DNA of 47,695 nt, from positions 1-47,695 of the forward strand of contig JAERTH010000005.1 in NCBI GenBank assembly GCA_016844955.1. The letters run 5' to 3'. This DNA comes from Fidelibacterota bacterium. Its GTDB lineage: Bacteria > Fidelibacterota > UBA8477 > JABMPR01. Numbering within the stretch: the stretch's first letter is position 1; each line of letters opens with the position of its first letter. The translations under genes and the position numbers were made by a program. Below are positions 41,380 through 47,695 of this stretch, piece after piece. The notes below the pieces were generated by a model, which ran no database searches, was not told where the DNA came from, and was given only the letters and a program-made list of their open reading frames with translations.

Positions 41380-41543
41380 ACGCACCGATGGTGCGTGGTG
41401 GTGTTTTGATAGTCTGGTGGTTATGGTATGGGCCTCCTACGGAGGCTAGGGATCGTTGGTCAAATCAGATCATCAGGTGCTCCAGCGGAGCGCGACGACC
41501 TAACCTCGGAGCTCTCGCTGACCCTGCGCCCCGTAGCGGGCGC
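41380..41543. repeat. four-hairpin module, right copy
   Basis: Same four hairpins as the left copy: ACGCACC-GAT-GGTGCGT (41380-41396), GCCTCC-TAC-GGAGGC (41432-41446), GTGCTCC-AGC-GGAGCGC (41477-41493), GCGCCC-CGTAGC-GGGCGC (41526-41543). The change GCGC to GTGC in the third still pairs (T-G). The first hairpin lies 5 bases after the transposase stop. Confidence 0.92.
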
Positions 41544-41565
41544 GACACATCATATCTGTGAGAGG

Positions 41566-42306
41566 CTACCAGCCCCCGGAAGCGCCTCCGCCTCCACCAA
41601 ATCCACCACCGCCGGAGAATCCGCCTCCACCACCGAAACCGCCACCAAAGCCACCTCCGCGTCCACCACGCATAGATGACCCCAACATGGAGCCCAGAAA
41701 GAAGCCGCCAAGCCCACCCATGCGTCCTCTACCAATAAGCAGAAAGATGATCAGTGGAAAAATAAAGCCAAAGGGACTGCTTTTTTCCTGCCGTTTTTGA
41801 GTACGCCGGGCTCCGGTTCCGGTGTATTCACCGGTAGTTGCCTGGATAATGCCCTGTAAACCGGCCACAATGCCCTCATACCAGCGTCCGGCCTTAAAGT
41901 AAGGTCCTATGTCGTTTCTGATGATTTTGCCCGCTGTGATGTCAGGCAGAGCCCCTTCCAGTCCATAGCCAACCTCAATACGGATTTTGCGTTCATTTTT
42001 GAAGATACTGAGGAGCACGCCATTGTCTTTGCCGCTCTTTCCCAGATTCCAGGTGGAGAACATTCTTTCGGAAACATCTTCCAGGTTTTCATCCTCCAGC
42101 GAGGAGAAGGTTGCCACGACAATCTCGTTTGAAGATTCGGCTTCATATTGAATTAAGGCCTGTTCCAGTTGCCGCTCCTGGGTGGAGGACAGCAAATCGC
42201 CCCAGTCATTGACCTGTTTGTTGATTCGATCGGGGAAAATGCCGTCGGCGAAGAGGCTGGTGGCAAATAAAAAAAGCAGTGTTGTGCGGGTAAATGTTCG
42301 TGTCAT
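41566..42306 (-). CDS. TPM-domain (YgcG-like) membrane protein with Gly-rich tail
   Basis: The 246-residue protein has a signal peptide, then a TPM domain (VNDWGDLLSSTQERQLEQAL, NEIVVATFSSLEDENLEDVSERMF, NGVLLSIFKNERKIRIEVGYGLEGALPD), a membrane helix (FGFIFPLIIFLLIG) and a C-terminal Gly-rich tail ending in W. TPM proteins commonly pair with LemA, as here with lemA 72 bases upstream. The Gly-rich tail resembles that of other YgcG proteins. Function in membrane stress or assembly is not proven. Confidence 0.92.
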   Translation of the reverse strand: MTRTFTRTTLLFLFATSLFADGIFPDRINKQVNDWGDLLSSTQERQLEQALIQYEAESSNEIVVATFSSLEDENLEDVSERMFSTWNLGKSGKDNGVLLSIFKNERKIRIEVGYGLEGALPDITAGKIIRNDIGPYFKAGRWYEGIVAGLQGIIQATTGEYTGTGARRTQKRQEKSSPFGFIFPLIIFLLIGRGRMGGLGGFFLGSMLGSSMRGGRGGGFGGGFGGGGGFSGGGGFGGGGGASGGW

Positions 42307-42334
42307 TGGGAAACTCTTCTATGTCGAGGTGAGG

Positions 42335-42354
42335 GGGCGCATCGTGATGCGCCC
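42335..42354. repeat. hairpin between lemA and the TPM gene
   Basis: GGGCGCATC-GT-GATGCGCCC, a perfect 9-bp stem. This word (GGGCGCATC.GATGCGCCC) occurs as an intergenic repeat in many bacteria. It lies within the presumed lemA-TPM transcript. Confidence 0.75.
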
Positions 42355-42378
42355 TTACACCATAGTTTTAACTGCTTT

Positions 42379-42975
42379 TTAGAACTCAACTTTGGGGGCG
42401 GTTTCAGCGCCAGACTCAGCTTCAAAGTAGGCTTTGCGCTCGAAGCCAAACATACCAGCATAGATGGAACCTGGGAAACGACGGATGACTGTATTGTATC
42501 CCTGGGCCGCCTTGTTAAAGCGATTGCGTTCGGTGGCAATACGGTTCTCAGTGCCTTCAAGTTGGGTTTGGAGATCCAGGAAGTTCTGATTGGCTTTCAA
42601 TTCCGGATAGCGTTCCATGACAACCATCAGTTTGCTAAGAGCACCGGATAAGCCACTCTGGGCCTGCTGGAAATTCTGCATGGCCTGGGGATTATTGACA
42701 ATACCCTCCAGGTTGATGTTGTTCACCTTTGATCTGGCTTCAGTTACGGCAGTAAAGGTTTCTTTCTCGTGCTCAGCATAACCCTTGACGGTGGCAACCA
42801 GATTAGGAATAAGATCAGCACGACGCTGATAGACATTTTCAACCTGAGACCAGGCAGCGTCCACCCCTTCATCCATGGTCACCATGGTATTGTATTTACC
42901 GATGGCACCGCTGATCATAAAGAAAATCACAACGACGACAGCGATAAGTATGATAGTACTTTTTTTCACATTCAA
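42379..42975 (-). CDS. lemA: LemA family protein
   Basis: The 198-residue protein has an N-terminal membrane helix (IILIAVVVVIFFMISGAI) and the LemA core (YNTMVTMDEGVDAAWSQVENVYQRRADLIPNLVATVKGYAEHEKETF, LKANQNFLDLQTQLEGTENRIATERNRFNKAAQGYN). C-terminus PGSIYAGMFGFERKAYFEAE is also typical. LemA and TPM genes are often adjacent and may function together at the membrane. Start ATG 42975 is preceded by AAGGAG. Confidence 0.96.
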   Translation of the reverse strand: MNVKKSTIILIAVVVVIFFMISGAIGKYNTMVTMDEGVDAAWSQVENVYQRRADLIPNLVATVKGYAEHEKETFTAVTEARSKVNNINLEGIVNNPQAMQNFQQAQSGLSGALSKLMVVMERYPELKANQNFLDLQTQLEGTENRIATERNRFNKAAQGYNTVIRRFPGSIYAGMFGFERKAYFEAESGAETAPKVEF

Positions 42976-43453
42976 CTCCTTGTGGAAATGTTTTTAGGCG
43001 AGTATGTATTCAATTTCATTATTCATGTGATATTGTCGCTGGTTCGATCTATCCCAATTGATCTGACCTTTGTAAATATCGTGTGAATATATGATGAATT
43101 CCATGGATTGTTCCGTTAAAACGAGTGGGGTGGGTTGTTAACCGCTAATTACGCGATTTGCGCTAATACATTTTATGCGTTAAATGATTTTGATGTGGAA
43201 TATCCTTCATTCGGGTGGGCTTGCTGCCTGGCCATCGCTGAAAGCGAAGACCCAAGGCTCTGGAAGCAGAATGATGCCAGATTTTGAGTTGATGGTGCAT
43301 CAGGACTTCCTTGAGTCTTTGCGAGCGCTAGCGTGGCAATCTCCTAACTAACCACACAAACAGGCCTTGACCCGACGAAGTATGTGAGGTCCAGGTTCTG
43401 ATCGGTTTTGAGAACCATACCCTATACCTTATTCCTTAGAAAAAGCACTTAAC
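42976..43453. other. intergenic stretch left of the IS element
   Basis: No gene is supported. It holds A+T-rich sequence upstream of lemA (promoter expected here on the minus strand) and a short word CCTTATTCCTTAGAAAAAGC (43429-43448). That word recurs at 45961-45988 and is the target into which the IS inserted. Confidence 0.5.
43449..43453. repeat. target site duplication, left
   Basis: CTTAA immediately before the left inverted repeat of the IS4-family element; identical to 44927-44931. Confidence 0.7.
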
Positions 43454-44926
43454 AGAAGTTCCCTCGAAACTTGAGCTAGAATTCGTTTAAAGTGTTGTTG
43501 AGTAAGGGCTTGCAGGAAACTGCAAGTGGCGGAGCCTGTTTTTGTTAAAAAACGGGGGTAGTTCGTGTTGCCATAAAAAGGATAGCGCCCTATCCTATAG
43601 TTCTACGAAAAACCGAGTCCTGCAAAGGGCTCAAAGAAAGGGCGCTCATGGATTATAGCAAAATAGCCAGAAGATTGCGAGAGAAAGTTACCCGTTTTTC
43701 GAGGGAACTTTGCAAGGGACTGGGAAAAACAGCCACGCGTTTTGTTACAGAGTCTGTTTACGGCATTCTTGTAAGCCAGTCAGTCGTACTCACCAAGATG
43801 GGCAGAACTTTGGAGAACGATGTCTCTCTGAAAAAGATCGAGGAACGGTTCTGTAGACAGTTAGCAAAACCTGCACTGTGGCCAAAGCTTCAAAGCGACC
43901 TGCTGTCTCAAGCCTCATCCCGTATCAAGGATGATACCCTGCTCATACTGGACCCCAGTGATATCCAGAAGCAGTATGCCAAGAAAATGGAGCACCTGGC
44001 TTATGTCCATGATGGGAGTAGCCACAAGACAGTTCCAGGCTATTGGACGATCCATGTGAATGCAACTGAACTAAACCAGCGAGAAGTGATCCCTCTGTAT
44101 CAGTCGCTACACTCACAAGAAGCTCCAGACTTTGGGAGCGAGAATCAACAGATACTGGAAGCAATCAGAATGGTGGGTAAGTCTACTGAAAATCGAGGGG
44201 TCTGGGTTATTGATCGGGGTGGTGACAGAAATGCTCTGTACCATAAGTTGCTTAAAGAAAAGTTCCGATTCATTATCAGGCAAACGGGTATGCGCAATAT
44301 CCTCTATGGAAAGACCTTAATCAATACGCTGGCGTTAGCTTTAACCTGTCCCAGTCTTTACAATGACACCATTGTTCGAATGAAGGATGGTAAAGAGAAA
44401 GTCTACCAGCTGGAATATGGGTACAGAAAAGTGCGCTTGCCTGAAAATCCTCTTAATGATCTATGGTTGTTAGTGGTCAAGGGACTTGGCATAAAACCCT
44501 TGATGTTATTGACCACGGAACCTTTAAGGAAGAACAGGAAAATACTCAAGAATCTGTTTTTATCTTACATCAAACGCTGGAGCATTGAAGAAACCATTCG
44601 GTTTATCAAGCAGACATATGATCTCGAAGACATCAGAGTCTTGCGATATATCTGCTTACAGAACATGATGGCTTTGGTGTTGTTGGTGTTCTACTTTTTG
44701 GCTGTAGTCCTTGACAACAACCAGAAACTAAGACTGCTGACTGGACATGTCTTTACTGCGGCAAAAAGGGTGTTCGGTATACCAGATTTCGGATATTATG
44801 CCCTTGGTGAGGGAATCTCGGCCATTTTAACCAGAAATCCTGGACAAATCACCCCGCTTAACATTAAAAAACACCGATATCGACAATTAGACCTTAATCT
44901 TTACTGATATAACGGGAGAACTTCTG
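43454..44926 (+). mobile_element. complete IS4-family insertion sequence
   Basis: A 1473-bp element with terminal inverted repeats CAGAAGTTCCCTCG (left, 43454-43467) and, reversed, CAGAAGTTCTCCCG (right, 44913-44926; 12 of 14 match), a single transposase ORF and a 5-bp CTTAA duplication on both sides. It carries 194 bases of leader before the ORF, including a TTGCAGGAAACTGCAA hairpin. It interrupted a copy of a repeated word (CCTTATTCCTTAGAAAAAGC). Confidence 0.85.
43648..44907 (+). CDS. IS4-family DDE transposase
   Basis: The 419-residue transposase has the DDE catalytic residues D102 (LLILDPSDI), D189 (GVWVIDRGGDR) and E314 within the IS4 signature Y-x2-R-x3-E-x6-K (Y307, R310, E314, K321; SYIKRWSIEETIRFIKQ). 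The ORF is intact. It lies inside an element with matching ends and target duplication, so it may still be active. The start ATG 43648 has AAAGGGCG upstream. Confidence 0.93.
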   Translation: MDYSKIARRLREKVTRFSRELCKGLGKTATRFVTESVYGILVSQSVVLTKMGRTLENDVSLKKIEERFCRQLAKPALWPKLQSDLLSQASSRIKDDTLLILDPSDIQKQYAKKMEHLAYVHDGSSHKTVPGYWTIHVNATELNQREVIPLYQSLHSQEAPDFGSENQQILEAIRMVGKSTENRGVWVIDRGGDRNALYHKLLKEKFRFIIRQTGMRNILYGKTLINTLALALTCPSLYNDTIVRMKDGKEKVYQLEYGYRKVRLPENPLNDLWLLVVKGLGIKPLMLLTTEPLRKNRKILKNLFLSYIKRWSIEETIRFIKQTYDLEDIRVLRYICLQNMMALVLLVFYFLAVVLDNNQKLRLLTGHVFTAAKRVFGIPDFGYYALGEGISAILTRNPGQITPLNIKKHRYRQLDLNLY

Positions 44927-44931
44927 CTTAA
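44927..44931. repeat. target site duplication, right
   Basis: CTTAA immediately after the right inverted repeat, matching 43449-43453. Confidence 0.7.
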
Positions 44932-45064
44932 CAATATTTCATTTTTATCACTAATTGCCCGATATTATATTGACGGGCATTTCAGTTAAGGACCGGGGGG
45001 AGTTAATTGTCCTTATTCACCTAGTCTGTAATATATCAAAGGACATTTCCCAGAGGAGAACAAC

Positions 45065-45760
45065 ATGAAAAAGTTGTTACTGGTTGTGTTTGTTATGACT
45101 ACAGTATGTTTTATTGGGTGCGAGGATACCCTGGAGAACGCAGACCCAGAAATTTCATACCTATCCGTTGTGCCTGGTGAGATATATCTCGGTGATGAGG
45201 TTACCATTGAATGTGTTGCTTCAGATGCCGATGGTGATGTCCTTTCCTATGCATGGGAGGAGGATGGCGAGGCAGTCCCTATAACAACAAGCTCGATAAC
45301 TGCTATCGCAGATGAAGCAGGGAGTTTCCATATTGTTTGTACTGTTACAGATGGAAATGGTGGTGAAGATTCTGAATTTATTGACATTGTAGTCATGGAA
45401 CAGCCCTTCATGGATAGTTGGACTTTGGCAGCTCTCTCTTTTACCTGTGTGGACGATGAATTACTAGTCGGAACTCCACCAAACGCCACAGGCTCCTTGA
45501 CCATTGATTCAGACTATACCTTCACCTGGTCTACCACGCTCATTGATGATGATGAAGGTACCCTGGCTGAGTGCCTGGAAGAGGACATTTCAGTCTTTAC
45601 ATTTACAGCCACAGGAACCGTTGAACATGATGAGGACTATCTCTACTTTGATGTTGGCGAGGTTGAAGACTGGGTTTTCATGTGGGAGGTCGATGAGGAT
45701 GGAGACTTGATCCTTGTTGAAATTGATGATGAAGACGACACCATTTTTGTTTTTGAATAG
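45065..45760 (+). CDS. PKD/Ig-like acidic lipoprotein
   Basis: The 231-residue protein has a lipoprotein signal (VCFIGC, Cys19). Its PKD-type immunoglobulin-like domain is ISYLSVVPGEIYLGDEVTIECVASDADGDVLSYAWEEDG ... GSFHIVCTVTDGNGGEDSEFIDIVV, about 30-115. A very acidic C-terminal region (about 120-231) resembles the lipocalin-like/META-type beta sheets of extracellular lipoproteins (GSLTIDSDYTFTWSTTL). The acidic residues may bind calcium or be surface exposed. GAGGAG precedes ATG 45065. Confidence 0.85.
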   Translation: MKKLLLVVFVMTTVCFIGCEDTLENADPEISYLSVVPGEIYLGDEVTIECVASDADGDVLSYAWEEDGEAVPITTSSITAIADEAGSFHIVCTVTDGNGGEDSEFIDIVVMEQPFMDSWTLAALSFTCVDDELLVGTPPNATGSLTIDSDYTFTWSTTLIDDDEGTLAECLEEDISVFTFTATGTVEHDEDYLYFDVGEVEDWVFMWEVDEDGDLILVEIDDEDDTIFVFE

Positions 45761-45782
45761 CACCCGTTTTTAGTTTTAAACT

Positions 45783-45832
45783 CACAGCTAAACCTGTGCT
45801 TCAACTGTAAAAGGCGGGTTTAGCTGTGTTTT
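45783..45832 (+). terminator. intrinsic terminator of the PKD lipoprotein gene
   Basis: CACAGCTAAACC (45783-45794) and GGTTTAGCTGTG (45817-45828) form a 12-bp perfect stem, directly followed by TTTTC. It lies 22 bases after the lipoprotein stop. Confidence 0.85.
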
Positions 45833-46066
45833 CTCAAAAAAAGTTGCAGCATACGCCACCCCCATAAAAATATCCCCCCGACGGAGTTTATCGCAGAGCA
45901 TGGTCGAAGTGCCCTGGACGACAAAGGCCAGACCTTATTCCTTATTCCTTATTCCTTATTCCTTATTCCTTATTCCTTAGAAAAAGCACATAACACTTGC
46001 GGAACAACCCCCCGACCATTATCGTTACCAATAGTGTCACATATAAAAAAGTAAAGGAAGCCACTC
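45833..46066. other. intergenic region with 7-bp tandem repeat
   Basis: Six copies of CCTTATT (45933-45974) followed by CCTTAGAAAAAGCACATAACA (from 45975). The same word with one copy of the unit lies left of the IS element (43429). The region ends with AAAGGAAG, a ribosome site for the DsbD-N-like gene. No gene or promoter is recognised. Confidence 0.75.
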
Positions 46067-46888
46067 ATTTACCGTCCACTTATCGCTATACTGATATTCC
46101 TCTTGGGGGGCTCTCTTCTGGCAGAAACATCTCCACCGGTTTGGGTTGAATTACTCCCCCTGACCAACACCCTTTCCCAGACAGAAACTTTCGAAGTGGC
46201 CGTGATTTTTACCATGGTTGATGACTGGCATATCTACTGGCAAAACCCAGGTGAATCAGGCATGCCTACTTCCTTCACATGGGAACTTCCCCAGGGGTTT
46301 TCCATTATCAGTCAGCAAGAACCTGTCCCTGAGCGCCATGTGGAAGATGGAATCACCACCTTTATTCATGAGAAAGAAGCAATCTACCTATTCCAAGTCC
46401 AGACTCCTGATCAGGTTTCGGAATGTGACACCTTCTCCCTGATAGCAGAATGGCTGGAATGCAGGGAGCTTTGTCGACCGGGCTCGGCAACCCTAAGTTT
46501 TACGCTTCCTGATAGTGCTAAGAACCCAAGATCATTGCAACAGGTAGCTGAAAGAGCACGGGCACAATTCCCTGTGGCAACAAAAAATCTTATCTCCTCC
46601 GTTACACTCAAAAAAAAAGACCTGCTTAAGGCATCCCTACTACCAATGGACACACCTGGTGAAAAACTGGTATCGGTGGAGTTCTTTCCTTTTGAGGAAA
46701 TGATCTATGATATTTCCTCTCCTCCAGTTATAAAAACCAGGTTTTGGAGGACCTCTGTAAATTTCCCCCTTCTGGATTACCGAGATAAAAACCCAGAGTT
46801 TTTACAAGGTGTCCTTGTTGGAACTTATTCTACGACAGAAGGTCAAACACGAATTGCAACATTGATCAATAAACCCATACAATCATAG
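46067..46888 (+). CDS. DsbD N-terminal-like (DsbC-domain) secreted protein, probable ATT start
   Basis: The domain resembles the N-terminal part of DsbD/thiol-disulfide reductase proteins: VWVELLPLTNTLSQTETFEVAVIFTMVDDWHIYWQNPGESGMPTSFTWELPQGF, with the Cys pair in AEWLECRELCRPGSATLSF. No downstream membrane or thioredoxin domain is fused, so it may be a separate redox adaptor. No ATG, GTG or good TTG gives a full signal peptide. ATT at 46067, six bases after AAAGGAAG, gives MYRPLIAILIFLLGGSLLA, an ideal signal peptide. TTG at 46103 is a weaker option. The frame is open between them. A redoxin follows ten bases later. Confidence 0.75.
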   Translation: MYRPLIAILIFLLGGSLLAETSPPVWVELLPLTNTLSQTETFEVAVIFTMVDDWHIYWQNPGESGMPTSFTWELPQGFSIISQQEPVPERHVEDGITTFIHEKEAIYLFQVQTPDQVSECDTFSLIAEWLECRELCRPGSATLSFTLPDSAKNPRSLQQVAERARAQFPVATKNLISSVTLKKKDLLKASLLPMDTPGEKLVSVEFFPFEEMIYDISSPPVIKTRFWRTSVNFPLLDYRDKNPEFLQGVLVGTYSTTEGQTRIATLINKPIQS

Positions 46889-46897
46889 GAGGCTCAT

Positions 46898-47506
46898 ATG
46901 CGCCTGAAACCAATTTTAATAATTTCCCTAACCATGCTCCTGGCCGTGACATTCAGTTTTGCCAAAGGACCAGCAATAGGAAAATCTGCTCCTGCTTTCT
47001 CACTTACAGATGTTTCTGGTAAAACACACAAGCTAAAAGACTATCGCGGTAAATACGTCGTGCTGGAATGGATCAACTATGATTGTCCATTTGTCAAAAA
47101 ACACTACAACAGCGGCAACATGCAATCTCTGCAAAAGACTTATACTGATAAAGGTGTTGTCTGGCTGTCCATCAACTCTTCCGCACCAGGCAAGCAGGGA
47201 AATTTTACTCCTGAGGAAATAGTGAAACGGTCCAAAGCTCATGGCGTGTCATTTTCCGCCTACCTCATGGATCAAGATGGTAAGGTTGGCAGGAAATACG
47301 ACGCAAAGACCACACCTCATATGTTTGTCATCGACCCCAAGGGCAAGCTGATCTACATGGGTGGTATTGATGATATCAAATCTACCAAAGCAACAGACAT
47401 TCCTAAGTCAACCAATTATGTGGCGGCTGCGCTTGATGCGGCCCTGGCAGGTAAAGATGTGGCTGTAAGCAGCACAAAGCCGTATGGGTGTGGGGTGAAG
47501 TATTGA
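46898..47506 (+). CDS. secreted redoxin-family (AhpC/TSA-like) protein
   Basis: The 202-residue protein has a signal peptide (AVTFSFA then K) and a thioredoxin-fold redoxin domain (GKSAPAFSLTDVSGKTHKLKDYRGKYVVLEWINYDCPFVKKHYNS ... TTPHMFVIDPKGKLIYMGGIDD). The active-site stretch has one Cys (YDCPF), and another Cys is at the C-terminus (KPYGCGVKY). This fits a 1-Cys or atypical 2-Cys arrangement. With the DsbD-N-like gene it forms a probable envelope thiol pathway. AGGAGG precedes the ATG. Confidence 0.93.
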   Translation: MRLKPILIISLTMLLAVTFSFAKGPAIGKSAPAFSLTDVSGKTHKLKDYRGKYVVLEWINYDCPFVKKHYNSGNMQSLQKTYTDKGVVWLSINSSAPGKQGNFTPEEIVKRSKAHGVSFSAYLMDQDGKVGRKYDAKTTPHMFVIDPKGKLIYMGGIDDIKSTKATDIPKSTNYVAAALDAALAGKDVAVSSTKPYGCGVKY

Positions 47507-47599
47507 ACTGAAATTTGAAACTTGAAATTCGGAGGACTAGACACGAAGCACACCAATTGCCACGAATGATCACGAATTGTTGTAATTGAAGTTCTCACC

Positions 47600-47695
47600 C
47601 CGTCATCCCGAGCATTTCGGCCAGGCTCAGCATAACCTCCATCGAGGGATACATATTTCTGGCAAAGATTACGTCCCTCGACTCCGCTCGGGATG
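47600..47695. repeat. dispersed GTCATCCCGAG repeat at the right edge
   Basis: Begins CGTCATCCCGAGC (from 47601) and ends GCTCGGGATG at the window edge, so the unit is about 95 bases with inverted ends. It contains CTCGACTCCGCTCGGGATG, the same word as at 17803. The region before it (47507-47599) shows no gene. Confidence 0.65.

Noticed and set aside
45933..45974. CRISPR array
   Set aside because: Repeats are 7 bases long with no spacers; a simple tandem microsatellite.

Overview
The window reads as chromosomal DNA of a diderm bacterium, probably of the FCB (Fibrobacterota-Chlorobiota-Bacteroidota and relatives) or Marinimicrobia-like part of the tree. The evidence is an LptD of the long OstA-repeat type, many lipoprotein and outer-membrane genes, a DUF4139 protein, a Rnf complex, and IS200-like and IS4-like elements. 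No rRNA, tRNA or CRISPR was seen, and the taxon cannot be fixed from this sequence alone.

Region 1 (56-8616, + strand) is the most striking part. Eight closely packed genes encode a lipoprotein with an FxLYD-like domain, two YbgF/CpoB-like TPR proteins, an outer-membrane barrel with a coiled coil and TPRs, the stator proteins MotA and MotB, a highly modified FliF-like ring protein, and FliG. The FliF-like protein keeps only the RBM3/FliF_C core, a long added coiled coil, the second membrane helix and the FliG-binding tail. FliG has lost the usual EHPQR FliM-binding motif. No export, rod, hook, filament or FliM/FliN gene is present in the window, and a terminator-like hairpin follows fliG. I infer a rotary or torque-generating envelope machine derived from the flagellar motor but not building a flagellum.

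Region 2 (8723-14415, - strand) holds upp, lptD and rarA. Region 3 (14592-16748) is an A+T-rich restriction-modification pair: a TdeIII-like endonuclease convergent with a cytosine-C5 methyltransferase that carries an N-terminal HTH. Region 4 (16924-23390, - strand) encodes the whole tryptophan branch in three ORFs: a five-domain TrpE(PhzE-like)-G-D-C-F fusion, trpB and trpA. It is preceded by a consensus sigma70-type promoter and a short leader peptide with tandem Trp codons.

Region 5 (23455-26133) contains small genes (ASCH-like, thioredoxin-like, DUF302, ArsR), two matching ArsR-type palindromes, remnants and a 75-bp direct repeat pair. Region 6 (26134-28420, - strand) is an ECF sigma, anti-sigma and lipoprotein unit. 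Region 7 (28566-34009, + strand) holds a lactonase-like propeller, a tocopherol-cyclase-like protein, SRPBCC and YciI-like proteins, a Kv-like channel with a zinc-ribbon tail, and a DUF4139 protein.

Region 8 (34310-40657, + strand) is rnfCDGEA, a repeat-bearing gap, rnfB, a RseC-like gene and an SGNH hydrolase: a membrane ferredoxin:NAD+ oxidoreductase. Region 9 (40660-45000) is mobile and repeat rich. An IS200-like tyrosine transposase sits between two copies of a four-hairpin module, then come a TPM/LemA pair and an intact IS4-family element with inverted repeats and a 5-bp target duplication. Region 10 (45065-47506) holds a PKD-like lipoprotein, a DsbD-N-like protein that seems to start at ATT, and a redoxin. 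Dispersed GTCATCCCGAG-type repeats occupy several intergenic gaps, including the right end.
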